Assembly: GCA_030161315.1 (NCBI GenBank)
Contig: BSQW01000001.1
Location: 21,636,288-21,700,287 of the forward strand
Length of the DNA: 64,000 bases
Direction: 5' to 3'
Origin: Eutrema japonicum
Lineage: Eukaryota; Streptophyta; Magnoliopsida; Brassicales; Brassicaceae
The position numbers and the translations under genes are program-made. Below are positions 23,351-33,824 of this stretch, piece after piece (position 1 is the first letter of the stretch; every line of letters starts with the position of its first letter). The notes beneath the pieces are model-generated. The model had not been told where the DNA came from. It was given only the letters and a program-made list of their open reading frames with translations, and searched no databases.

Positions 23351-23527
23351 TGTTTTTTTTTCTTTTCAATTATGTTTTTTTGGTTGTTAACTTAGTTTTG
23401 TTTTATTAAAAAAACGAGGGTTGTTTAGTCAATTTTTCTTTTAATGAATGCTAGTTTTAGGATTTTCATCCTTGTGTGTTAAATTATTGAACTTTAAGTT
23501 TTTTGGTGCTATTTTGTAGAATTGCGC

Positions 23528-23536
23528 TTACTAAAT
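23528..23536. repeat. MULE target-site duplication, right (TTACTAAAT)
   Basis: Exact copy of 16530-16538, directly after the right terminal inverted repeat. Confidence 0.8.
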
Positions 23537-24492
23537 TAATTAATGTGAATAAAATATTGATTAATCTCAACTTGGGTTAAGCATGATAAAAGATAATTGT
23601 TTTTTTTTACTTAATATAAGCTCAATCTTCCTAAGTCAAATCAATTGTCCCATAATTCCAGCGTTATTACTTGATTCAAAATATGAAAGGATTTCATTCG
23701 GCTCATCCGTATCTAAATCTCAACCGTTTCTTTCAGCTGTTATGGAAAGTTGGAAATTTCTACCGATTCAAAATTATATCCTTTCTTGCTTTCAAAACAA
23801 TTATAAAAAATTCATTACTTAACAAGCAAGGATCCGTGGAAGTTTCTTCGTCTAGTATTTTACTAAATAATTTATTAATGATTATACGGGTTTCAATTCT
23901 CAAAAGATACAATTTTTGCACAGATTAATAGAGGCAAAATTACGAGTAAATCTTCAGCGTGGTGTAAGTGGAACCGTTCATCCTAATTGTAGTTTTTAGT
24001 GGAACGAGTAACGTTGTCCATTGTAAAATTGTCTTTGTAGTATTCTCAACATAAATAAATAAAAAGCTTTCAATAACCAATTTTTCATTTTTCCACACCA
24101 AAAAAAGGATGAAATTTAAAAAATAAAAAACCTCTCATAACCAATTTTTTTACACCCAAAGAAAAAGTCAAATTATCTAGCAAATCTTTTTCTAAACCAG
24201 TTTGAAAGGTTTATTGCAGCTCTCCGTTTTCCAACGGTCTTTCGAAAGATTCGGAACAAAGTGTCATTACAAAATCTCATCCTTAACTATTTGTAGGTGC
24301 GGGAAAGATCATTGTGTTTTCTTTATGGTTAGTTATTGTTTTTCTTCTATACTGTAATCCTTTCCGAATCAATATAAATAGTTTTCAGTGAAAACAAAAA
24401 AATCTCGCAAATCTTTTATTGGTGTAACATTTCCTTATTCATTCCACAAAACGCTACAAACTAATAATCAAACTTTAAAATAAAATAAAAAC
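23537..24492. other. Spacer 3' of the galactosyltransferase
   Basis: AT-rich; two overlapping open frames of about 80 codons at 23583-23928 resemble nothing known and are probably chance. The part near 24492 should hold the 3' UTR of the galactosyltransferase. Confidence 0.4.
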
Positions 24493-26765
24493 TCAGAAGA
24501 AGAAGCGAAAATTAGAGAGAGGATCAGTGTCTCCTTCAGCACAAGCTCGGTGCACGCGAGTCATCCGATCAACGGACTTACAAATACCACTGCAAGACCA
24601 ATCGAACGACGCAGCACAAACGTTCCCGGCCTGAGCTTTCCACTGACAATCCGGTGGAGTCCCGCAACACATGGACCTCTCGTCCACATGCTCCACCTCT
24701 AAACCTAGCAGCCACGCTCCTAACGACACATCCTCGTTCGCGTACCGGTGCAGTATTCCCCTGCGCGTATGATTTCAAAACGTATAGATCAAGAAAACAT
24801 GAATTTTGAAACTAACTTAATACTCTTGATTATTATTAATTACTCACTGGTTAGTGGAGATATACGCAGCTAAGTCTTTAGAGATTGCGTAAATCTGCCC
24901 TGTCGCATGCCTGAAGTACTTGTTCCCTTCTTCTCCGAATTTCCAAAACTCTGGCTCGTGATATTTCACTCCCCTAATTTTTTACACAGTTTTTTAAAGG
25001 GATAAGTAAGATACAAACGTAAGGATCCTGGAGCGGGTTCGATCCGCGTTCGGAAGGTCTTCCCTCCAAAGAAGAACAGACAAAAAATATTTAAGAAAAA
25101 AGAAACTAATTTTTTAAAAAAAAAAAGGCTAATTCAAAACTAAAGAAATACACTTTTTTTAGCAAAACAAAAAAAAAAACTAAAGAAATCACAATTCGAC
25201 ATTGGACGTCAAGACTGCCATTGTGTTTTTTGGAAATAGTTAACAGAGAAAGAAATCAGTTGGGTGATATGTTATCCAAAAGGGTTTATGAGTCTAATTC
25301 TCCCTATTTTACTTTTAATCTACCACATGTGTGGATGATGAATCGGTTGTATTACCTTTTTATATTTTAACTTAATAAAATTAGATAACAACAACAACAA
25401 AAAATTCACAATTTTCGGGTTTTGAGTTTTTAGGGTTTAGAATCTAATTTTACGGAATTAGAGTTTAGGATTTAGTTTTTATGGTTAAATTTTAAACTGT
25501 TGTTAATTTTAAAAAAAAATATATATATTATTTTGTTACTGTTGGTATAAAATATGGTCTATTTTCTGAAGTATCCCAAAGATTTTAATTTTTTTTGGAT
25601 TTGTTATAAATAATAATAGTTTTTTTTTTGTCAAATATAAATAATAATAGTTTAGCTTACTTTTGTGAAAGAACAGGACCAGACTTCATGCAACCAATGT
25701 AAATCCTCGGTCTTGATTGATATCTGGCAAGTGTCGTAGAAAGCATCCCTAGATTGACATGAACATCATCGTCTACCTTCACATAGAACTCTGCGTCCCA
25801 CATCGCAGTTGCTGTTGAGAAGTAGAGCCTTGTCTTGGTCGAGAGCTGGTGATATCCTTCAATGTGTTTCAGCCTCAAGAAATCTTTATGCTCCGAATCT
25901 TCCTCATCAATTGCTTTGTCTAATACTCCTCCTGGTGTTGCACTGTGTCCTATCACAAACCTGACAAACACAAAATAAAAAACTCCAAACTTTATATGAC
26001 TGACTAATTTGTTTATTATTTTAAAGTTAGTGAATTAATTGAGTCTTTTTTTTTCTCCTTTTCTTGATACTTGTGGCTTACTTCACAACCTTACAACAAT
26101 CCCTTTCTCTTTCTCGATTTTCTTAAGCTTTTCTCCTGTTGGCATCCATGTCTGCCTCACCGAGTCTCGTCTTTTCTTGCTGCTGAAAGCTGTGTTGATG
26201 CCTATCACTGCAAACACTTTCTGCAGACTCTGGTTTTTCGCACTCCGTTCGCTCCAGAACTCACTGCTTCTCTGGCTGGTACGTCCTGCTGCTAACTCCA
26301 GCTCCAATGTTGACATTGTTCTCTCCAATGCTCTACACATATTTCATAAAGACTTTTAGTGTTTACCTCCTCTGTCTCAATCATGTTATAAAAAAAACAA
26401 GAAAGAGTAAGACTTTATTACTTTACTGCTTGGTGGGTTTTCGATACTTCTCCTATTATGTCTCTGGATTTGCTTTCTATCAATTTCTGATAATAAAAGA
26501 GAAACAAAACAATTGTGATTAGTGTATGAGCAGGTGTTAATTATATGGTAGGGAGATGCAGAGAAGGGCTGTTACGTACGCGTTTATGTTCATCGCAGTC
26601 CTTTTGAATCTCTAAATGTTTGGACAAATGACTTGCGAGATGTTGATCCTCTTCTTCAGACACGTAAGAGCGACTTAAAGTTCGACTCATGAACAGTGAG
26701 CCTGCAAGAAAGCTGGCAAGGCACAGCACTATTATGGTTTTCCCTGAAGCAGCTTTGGCCCTCAT
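24493..26765 (-). CDS. KNS4: Beta-1,3-galactosyltransferase, GT31 family (KNS4/UPEX1, ortholog of At1g33430)
   Basis: Six exons (26580-26765, 26422-26486, 26090-26332, 25661-25960, 24848-24973, 24493-24760) join in phase to 395 codons, which I recall as the size of the Arabidopsis enzyme. The short second exon (KLIESKSRDIIGEVSKTHQA plus VK) uses donor AA|GTAATA and is easy to miss. It is a type II membrane protein: residues about 8-28 (GKTIIVLCLASFLAGSLFM) form the signal anchor, followed by a stem (DUF4094-like) and the GT31 catalytic domain. The Mn/UDP-sugar binding motif is in FYVKVDDDVHVN; NEDVSLGAWLLGLEVEHVD and a Cys-rich tail follow. In the Golgi it adds galactose to type II arabinogalactan. 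In A. thaliana, loss of KAONASHI4/UPEX1 disturbs pollen exine. No damaging change seen. Confidence 0.94.
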
Positions 26766-28882
26766 CTCTTCTGCACCTCTTTGGTCCCAACTCTGCAGAG
26801 AACATGATCATGAGGATGATGCATAATCAATATACTGTCTGTGCATTTACATTACATGCATATATGATGATGACATTTGTGTATAACATATGTTATATAT
26901 GCTCATGAGGATGCTAGAAAGATCCAACTTAAACCCTCTTTAACATTTCATAAGTTACATATATACATACAAATTGCCATTTCTAATATAATCAATTTGC
27001 AGGAGATTTGTCCAAGTCAAGAACGTTATGGACCAAAGCTGTACCTCTAGGAACTCAAAGGTCAGATCAAATTTTGCACAGTTTCTTAGGCACCATTTGC
27101 ATTCAAAAATAATAATTTAAACAAACTAGACTCTGAAGATCGATGCTTGAGAATCATGAACATACCTCTATAAGCGCATGTGCGGCACCGAAAAGGGATT
27201 GAACTTCTGGGATATGAGAGCTGTCAGATTAAGAAACAAGTTCTGAAAGTTCATGAGATGTTATTTATATAAAATGAACAAGAATGTAGTTGCAGAACGG
27301 CAATGGCGTTGATGTTTTGCTTTTCTATCTCTCTCTCTCTCAATCTGTCTGTCTTGTCATGCAATGTGCATGTCTCAACTAACTATCTGCACATAGCAGA
27401 CATATTACAAAACAAATGAAAAAAAACTCATAAAACTCCGTTTTTGCTTTCCTTTTTCTTTATTTTTGTTTTTGCAGCATTTCAGGCGCTTAGTGTGTTG
27501 CTTCCACAACACATGACACAAGTTCTTGAACAGATACCCAAAACTAGGCGTGAATGTGGTATTGACTATAAGAGGTGTAACCTGAGGTTAATGCTTGTAA
27601 ATACTATTGTAGAGTTACATGAAATTGTATAACAATTCTTTTCTCAAGTTTCACTATATCCTTTAGAAACTGATCCAGACATATCTGAAGTGGTCTTTTT
27701 TCAAATCTAACTAGGATTGTAAAAGCTCTGTTTTGCATTTCCAAGTGAAACTAATACATAGGTCTCTATCAAACTGGGTTGGTAGGCATGCGACTTCGGT
27801 TAGTTCGGATAATTTGGTTCGGTTAGTTTGGTTTTCAAAAATTTTGTCGGAAATAACCGAATAAAATATCGGTTCGGTTATCGGGTAGTTCGGTTATTTT
27901 TTTTTTATAATGCTGACAAATTCAGTTTAATTCAAATAGTTTCAGATATTTTCAGTTATTTTAGGGTATTTTCGGTTATTTTCGAAAAAGAAAAAAAAAA
28001 CTTTGCAATTTTTTTAAAAAAAAGTTAACCGATCGGTTCGGCCGAACCGATAACCGAAATTAATTTTAAATATTGCCGAAAATAACCGAAAGATAACTGA
28101 ACCATAACCGAATTTACAAAACTTCGGTTCGGTTCGGTTAATAATCCCAGCCCTAGTTCATCTCGTAGAGGTTGAAAACATTCTTGGACCGAGCTGCAAG
28201 AACATCTAATTAACAACCTTAAGCAACCTTTTTAGATATGTATTATTGTTCAATTAAAAGTTAGGAAGAATAATGAACATATGGATTATAGAATTCTTTT
28301 TTTTTCTTTTTCAAAGTCAAAGATGCTCAAAACACAAAAACTCAAATATTTTCTTATGATGTAGTGGTGAATACACTATTTTTTTCATTGAGATTGCTGC
28401 AGCAATGGAGCAGTGTGTTGTGTGGACCTTCTTTGTCTGCCCGAAGGTTACAGCCAATGATGCTTACCTCACTATAACTTTTACCTAATGATGTCAATAT
28501 CTATGGGTATTGACCATATCTCTCTTCAACTTCAAAGATGTGCTATAAGTCTATGGAATCATCATATGGCTCAAAAGTCAAAACCTGTTAGTGTTTGCGG
28601 TTTCTGTATCGCCAAACAAAAACGTTGTTTTAAGCAGTTATAGCGGTTGGTATTTTCCATATTTACCTTAAATCTTATAACCTTGTACAAAGTTGAAAAC
28701 AATTGGTGATACTATTGTTATCATTACCTCAAATTAGTCGACTCACATCGCAAAACCAACTAGCTTAATACATTATTCATTAAAAATAACAAGTTCTTCT
28801 AAACCTTTTAAACTAATTAACTTATCATCATTACAAACCCCAAAAATAAAAATAAAAACAAGATGATCTAACAAATACTTAG
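26766..28882. promoter_or_regulatory. Region upstream of the galactosyltransferase, with a foldback repeat
   Basis: Holds the galactosyltransferase 5' flank (CT-rich tract at about 27325-27350 on the plus strand), an open 62-codon frame at 27444-27632 that I cannot assign, an AACCGAA/TTCGGTT-rich inverted-repeat element (about 27785-28155) and the 3' flank of NPF4.4. Confidence 0.4.
27785..28155. repeat. MITE-like foldback element rich in TTCGGTT/AACCGAA
   Basis: The left part carries many TTCGGTTA words (CTTCGGTTAGTTCGG, TCGGTTCGGTTATCGGG) and the right part their complements (TAACCGATCGG, AACCGATAACCGAAAT). It ends in ACTTCGGTTCGGTTCGGTTA and ATCCCAGCCCTAG, the last being like hAT-type MITE ends. 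I did not find a clear target duplication. Confidence 0.6.
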
Positions 28883-31645
28883 TCAAATTATTGGCTTCTC
28901 CGTCATGGAATTCTTGTTTTCGCCATCCTCTAAATCCTCCAAGCTATTGACTTCGGCGCTATGATGTGTCGCGGATGGATCAAACGAATACCATCTTGAC
29001 CACAAAAGATAATTAAAGAAGTTGATGAAACTCAATGAAGCTAAGAGCCAGTAAAAGAGATCTAATATATCTTTGTTTAAGTCGTTATCGCCTAACCAAC
29101 CTTCTCTTGTCCCGGACCCATTACTAGATGTAACTCTGTTCACGGTCGAGACAAGAACAGAGCTAAGATAGAACCCGAAAGAGTAGGAACAGTAGGTCAT
29201 TGCAGTGAGAAAAGATTGCATACTCTGTGAAGATTGTTTGTAAAAAAACTCCACTAATCCAACGGCTGTAAACATCTCTGATAAACCGAATATCAGAAAC
29301 TGCGGCGCGATCCAGAAGATCGAGAGCGTTACATTCTGTTCCAAGAACGATTCACGCCTCTTCTTTTCCACTAAAGCGGCTGCAACCATCGAGAAAGTTG
29401 CTAGGAAGAGTCCTGTGCCAATTCTCTGAAGAGGTGAGATTCCAGAATCGTTTCCCGTGAGTTTTCTAGCGATTGGGACGAAGAACGTTTCGTAGAGAGG
29501 AACGAAGAAGATGAGAATGATGTAAGGGATAGCTTGAAGAGAAGCTGGTGGGATTTGGAATGTTTTTGTGATGTGTGTATTCATGGAGCTTCCTTGCTGA
29601 ACAGAGAAAGTTTGGAGCTGAGCTAAGATGGTGTTGAAGATGATTGTGCACGCGAATATCGGTATTACTGATAACAGAATCTTGACTTGATGGACTTGTT
29701 CGATTGTGCAGAGTCTCCATGGACTCTCCATTGCTTTGCCTTGCGTCTTGATGCATGCCTTGTCAAGAAACCTGCAGGTTTTTGCCGGTTAGTTAGTTAG
29801 TTAGTTAGTTTGGCGTTTATTGTAAAGAGGTTAATGACAAATCACCTGAACTTATTAGTATGGAGGAGAGGTTTGACACGAACGAGATCCGTTGAAGGTT
29901 GATGAAGCATGTTCGGGTTTGAAGGGCAAATTTGTTTTCGCTTAGTGATCGCGGCTACGAAGACCTGATCGATCCAAGAATACCAGAAATTTCAAGATCA
30001 AACTCTTTATAATGCCTCAAAATGTATCAAAGGGGCATGTTTGGGTTTATATGTTGAAGAACAAAACATTTTACATTTTAATTTTTTTTGATTTTTTTTA
30101 TTTTTATAGTATTTTTGTATTAAGTGTAAAAACAAACTTAGAAAATCTGCATTTTAACAAAAAAAAAATTGTTTAAAAAGGTAAATGTTACAAGTTCATT
30201 TGAAGACGCAAACAAACAATCGATTCTGGATTTACCTGAGCAATTGGTGTGAAGATGCTACCACGAGGCGGTTTATTCCTATAGAAGTTAGTCCCAGCAG
30301 CAAGACTGATCATCCCGGCGGCCATAACAGCCGCCGAGACACCAAAACCGATGTCCATGCCAGAATGCGTTTGCACCCAAACCAAGAGTGTGAGTGCAAT
30401 AAGTTGACCCATTGAGAAGGCGAAATAAGCCGCATTGAAGAAACTCGATAGCTTCCTCAAGTCCTTCCTTTGAAACTGGTCCGCACCGTGAGAAATGATG
30501 TTCGGTTTGAGACAGCCGCTCCCTAAGGCCACCAAACAGAGTGCTGCGTAGAGAGTAACCGCCTTGTAACCATTTGCCTCTAAGCAATGTGTTATGGTGC
30601 TCTTCATGTTGCATTCTGGTGGTCTTAGCTGTGGAAGATGAGCTTGGACTGACAATAATATGAACCCCTGATTCAATTAATTTACATGGATTTTTTGTCA
30701 GCCAAACCTAAATTTTTCAGTGCTTAGAAACTTACATGTATAATGTGTATATACTGGAATCAGACCATGCTTTTAAACTGTTCAATAATCTTTACTGAGT
30801 TTACATGATGTATTAAAGCCGTAAATTTTGTTACTAGACTTTTGTGTGACATTTTTTTTGACGTCAATATTGTGTGACATTGATAGAGTATTAAACATAT
30901 AATATAGCCCATATGCTTTTCCAAAGAACCGAAAGTTTCAACAAGAAAAATTTAGTTCAGTCACTTTAATTAGAACTTTACGTTAAAGTTTTGGACTTTT
31001 GTCTAAAAATACTTTTAATAGCACGTTTTTAATCACAAGTTGCTAGTTAGAGATGCAGTATATTCAAGAGCATCTTAAAAGGAAATGAGAAAAGGCGAAG
31101 AGAGCTAGAGAGGGAGAGAAGAAGAGAACATACGGAGATTTCTATGACGCCGAAAACGAGCATGGTGCGAAAGCTTCCAAGGTATGAATCAGAGAGGAAG
31201 CCACCAAGAAGCGAGAGAAGAAACACCGTTCCTATAAAGTTAGTCACGAGGTTTGCGGATTTCGACAAAGGGAAATGCATCTCATTGAAAACGTATGTGA
31301 TCAAGTTGTTCCCAACAGCCGCTATCGCCATCATCTCAAAGGCTTGTAGGCCTAAACATATATACAAAACCCAACAAATTTTAACATAACATAAGGTTGG
31401 AAAATGCTTAAACGGACCGACCATATGTGACATGCTCTAGTCGATATATAGAACTAATATAGTTAATGTTAACGAGAGAGAGAGAGAGAGAGAGAGAGAC
31501 CTAAAACAAAGAGAGCAGCTCTTGTACCACCATGTTTGCTTGGCCTGCATGGTCGACCTCGCGAATCGACGCAAAGATCCTCAGATGATTCCTCAGACGT
31601 GTGTTGTCCTCTTTTAGCTTCTTCAGATAAATCATGGACATCCAT
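28883..31645 (-). CDS. NPF4.4: NRT1/PTR family transporter NPF4.4 (ortholog of At1g33440)
   Basis: Five exons (31501-31645, 31134-31351, 30236-30667, 29846-29964, 28883-29771) join in phase to 600 residues, a normal NPF length. Start chosen at MDVHDLSEEAKRG, because RGRPCRPSKHGGTRAALFVL follows as in the family. It is a major-facilitator protein with about 12 membrane helices; recognisable stretches are NLITYVFNEMHFPLSKSANL, GSGCLKPNIISHGADQF, ISPLQRIGTGLFLATFSMVA and SMQSFLTAMTYCSYSFGFYL. NPF4 members transport abscisic acid, gibberellin or nitrate across the plasma membrane; the substrate of NPF4.4 is not known to me. The ExxE[K/R] motif of helix 1, linked to proton coupling in many NPFs, reads EMMAI here. 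A (GA/CT)n microsatellite begins directly after the GT of the exon 1 donor. No disabling changes. Confidence 0.94.
31472..31500. repeat. (GA)n microsatellite abutting a splice donor
   Basis: About 13 GA units. On the gene strand, NPF4.4 exon 1 ends TTTTAG and the intron begins GTCTCTCTCT..., so the repeat forms the donor from position +1. Confidence 0.85.
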
Positions 31646-32352
31646 AGCTATTTCTATTTTTCTTGTAGTATTATATAGCAACAGAAGGAAGATATAAGTT
31701 TGGCTTTAGAAGAAGTTGGCACAAAACTAAATGAAAGAGGTGGGGAGAGGAGCTACTTATAATGTCTTGTTCATTCATTTCTCTCGTTTGTATTTATTTA
31801 TACTATAATAAAAGTCATGAGAGAAACTAGAAAAATATTATCCAATCAAAAACTTTTTCATTCATAATTTAGTTTATTTATTTTTAATATATTTTTAGTG
31901 TAAAATATTAATCAAATATAATACTTTTAATTAAAAAATCTATAGTAGAAATCTAGTATCAATCTATATAATAACTTCAAAGAGTTATGAAAACTAATAT
32001 ACAACTACTAAGTTTAAAAGAGAAAGTATAAGATAGTAACAAAAAAAAATTGACAATAATATCTTTGAAGAGAACTTAATACTCGTGTTTTTTTTTTATC
32101 AATTTAAAATATTTTTATAAAATAATGTTTAAATGAATATTATATTTATAACTAATTAAACCTTTCTAATATTCATTAAGTTTGTGTTTCTTAAAACTTG
32201 GTATGATAGCATATATCATATGATTAAGTCTTACTAAACATCTTAGTGTATTAGGGTAGTGGAAAGAAATGGACCCACTCTCCAATATGTTTAAAATGCA
32301 TCATCATCATCATCATTACAAGAAAATTTCAGCTTTGGCATTAATTTGTGGC
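31646..32352. promoter_or_regulatory. NPF4.4 5' flank
   Basis: AT-rich sequence that should contain the NPF4.4 5' UTR and promoter (minus strand). There is a short (CAT)n repeat at about 32300-32318. No gene. The nested retrotransposons begin 5 bp after it. Confidence 0.45.
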
Positions 32353-32357
32353 TCTGG
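32353..32357. repeat. Copia target-site duplication, left (TCTGG)
   Basis: Matches 52066-52070 directly after the 3' LTR. Because the internal sequence after the 5' LTR also begins TCTGG (PBS region), the match is supported mainly by the left copy. Confidence 0.7.
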
Positions 32358-33027
32358 TGTAAGAATACTTCGGTATTAATACATTCGTATTAGTGTGTGG
32401 CCGATGTGTATCTGCTTTAACAATATGGTCAAGTCAACATTTAAGTTATAGTTCTAATATATGTATGAAGAAACCGTGATAGTTCGGTCTCGATTTATGA
32501 GTATTAGAATGGGTGTGTAAGATAACCCTCTTCCCTTACCACATATGTATTTATGTTCTTAATGTGTATGTGTATAAGTAGTGATTTAATTATACACATA
32601 CATATAGTTATGAATGAAAGGTTGTGATTAAATTAAAGGGTACAACTTGGTGTCTTTCCATCCCCATTTTCGTCCATATATATGTAGGGGATGGAGACAT
32701 TGTTTGAAGTAAGTTTTTTCTAACATCCTTTAACACAACATAAAAAGAAATCAATTCATAAAGGGAAGAACAAGTTCTGGGATCCTCTCCATCAAGGATC
32801 CAATATACGCAAAGGTTAAGGGAAGAAGACATCTACAGATTTCAGAATCCGAATCATGGCTACAGATATTGGTTAGTAGCATTCTTCTCCTTCTTGTTCA
32901 TATAATTACCAAATATTGAATAATATATGGATCAAACACGAACTAGAACGGTCTTGGAAATGATCTTGTAATGAAGATTAATGTAGATATGATCTTGTAA
33001 TGAAGATTAATGTAGATAGAATCTACA
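32358..33027 (+). repeat. Copia 5' LTR (670 bp)
   Basis: Starts TGTAAG and ends CTACA. Near the end, 29 bp (GATCTTGTAATGAAGATTAA...) are tandemly duplicated; the 3' LTR has a single copy, which exactly explains the length difference (670 versus 641 bp). Confidence 0.9.
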
Positions 33028-33029
33028 TC

Positions 33030-33042
33030 TGGTATCAGAGCC
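33030..33042 (+). promoter_or_regulatory. Copia primer-binding site (initiator tRNA-Met)
   Basis: TGGTATCAGAGCC, the usual plant copia PBS complementary to the 3' end of initiator tRNA-Met, 2 bp after the 5' LTR. Confidence 0.85.
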
Positions 33043-33824
33043 AATCTAGAATCGATTGATCCATAGAAAGGATTGTTTGGTGAAAATTTGATTAAAACCC
33101 GTTTTTTGAATTTGATCTCATTGAATGATTGATATAACGTAATGGTTTAAAAGTTATATCAATGTGTAGAGGATGAGATTATCTTTCCAACGGTATAAAG
33201 ATGGGTAAAATCTGTAAAGTATTTCATAAGATATGTCAATTTTAAGTTTCCTGAAAACTTTTATGGTTTTCATTTTCCCTTTCAAAATAAAAGAGACGAT
33301 GAACAGTAACCGTGAACAGTAACCTCTGTAAATCTAGATTGATAGGATAATTGTATCATATAATTATGATACACAATTAAATTTAAATTTGATCCTATTA
33401 ATTAAAAGCCTATATATAGTATAACTTGTTAATCACTAAAGTGGTCTTGTTATGCTATATGTGGCATTAAAGTAAAGTTTATAATTGATCATGAATAAAA
33501 GATGCTGATTGACATAAAAGTTAGGATTGATCAATTGCTCACTAACTATATTCGTTGAAGATCACCCAAAGGTGGATCATAGAATGTGGTTAGTGACATT
33601 TAAAGGATTAAATCTTTCCTTGTGCGGTTGGTAGTATGGATACCCAAAGGTAACATATCTATTTAATTATACATAGGATAAAGATTGATCATTCAAGTAA
33701 AATTAATCTAAAAAGCATCTTTTTTGAGTATGTGTTCAAGTATTGCCCAAAGGTTGCTTGGATACGTACTATTAAAGTTGGATTATTCAAACATGAATCT
33801 GAACTTAATTTTTTCAAAGCACTA

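Larger units (their letters stand above)
16539..23527. mobile_element. Non-autonomous Mutator-like element (Pack-MULE) with satellite array and captured gene DNA
   Basis: The termini are degenerate inverted repeats. The left end begins GAGAAATTGATTAGAATAGC; the right end read inward begins GCGCAATTCTACAAAATAGC. About 20 of the first 28 positions match, and both contain AATAGCAC(T/C)AAAA, a motif I recall from Arabidopsis MULE ends. A perfect 9-bp duplication, TTACTAAAT, flanks both ends. No MURA transposase is visible. The contents are a moderately GC-rich plus-strand segment (about 16740-17290), degenerate TTTAGGAA-rich DNA (about 18150-18660), a satellite array (18710-22085), a (TA)n tract and an inverted ALY gene fragment with its possible 5' UTR (about 22260-23350). 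The element sits between the PHD gene and the galactosyltransferase. The alternative, that the ends match by chance, is unlikely given TSD plus TIR. Confidence 0.78.

Noticed and set aside
27444..27632. Small plus-strand gene of 62 codons
   Set aside because: No similarity recognised, N-terminus is low complexity, and no supporting splice or promoter signal was found.
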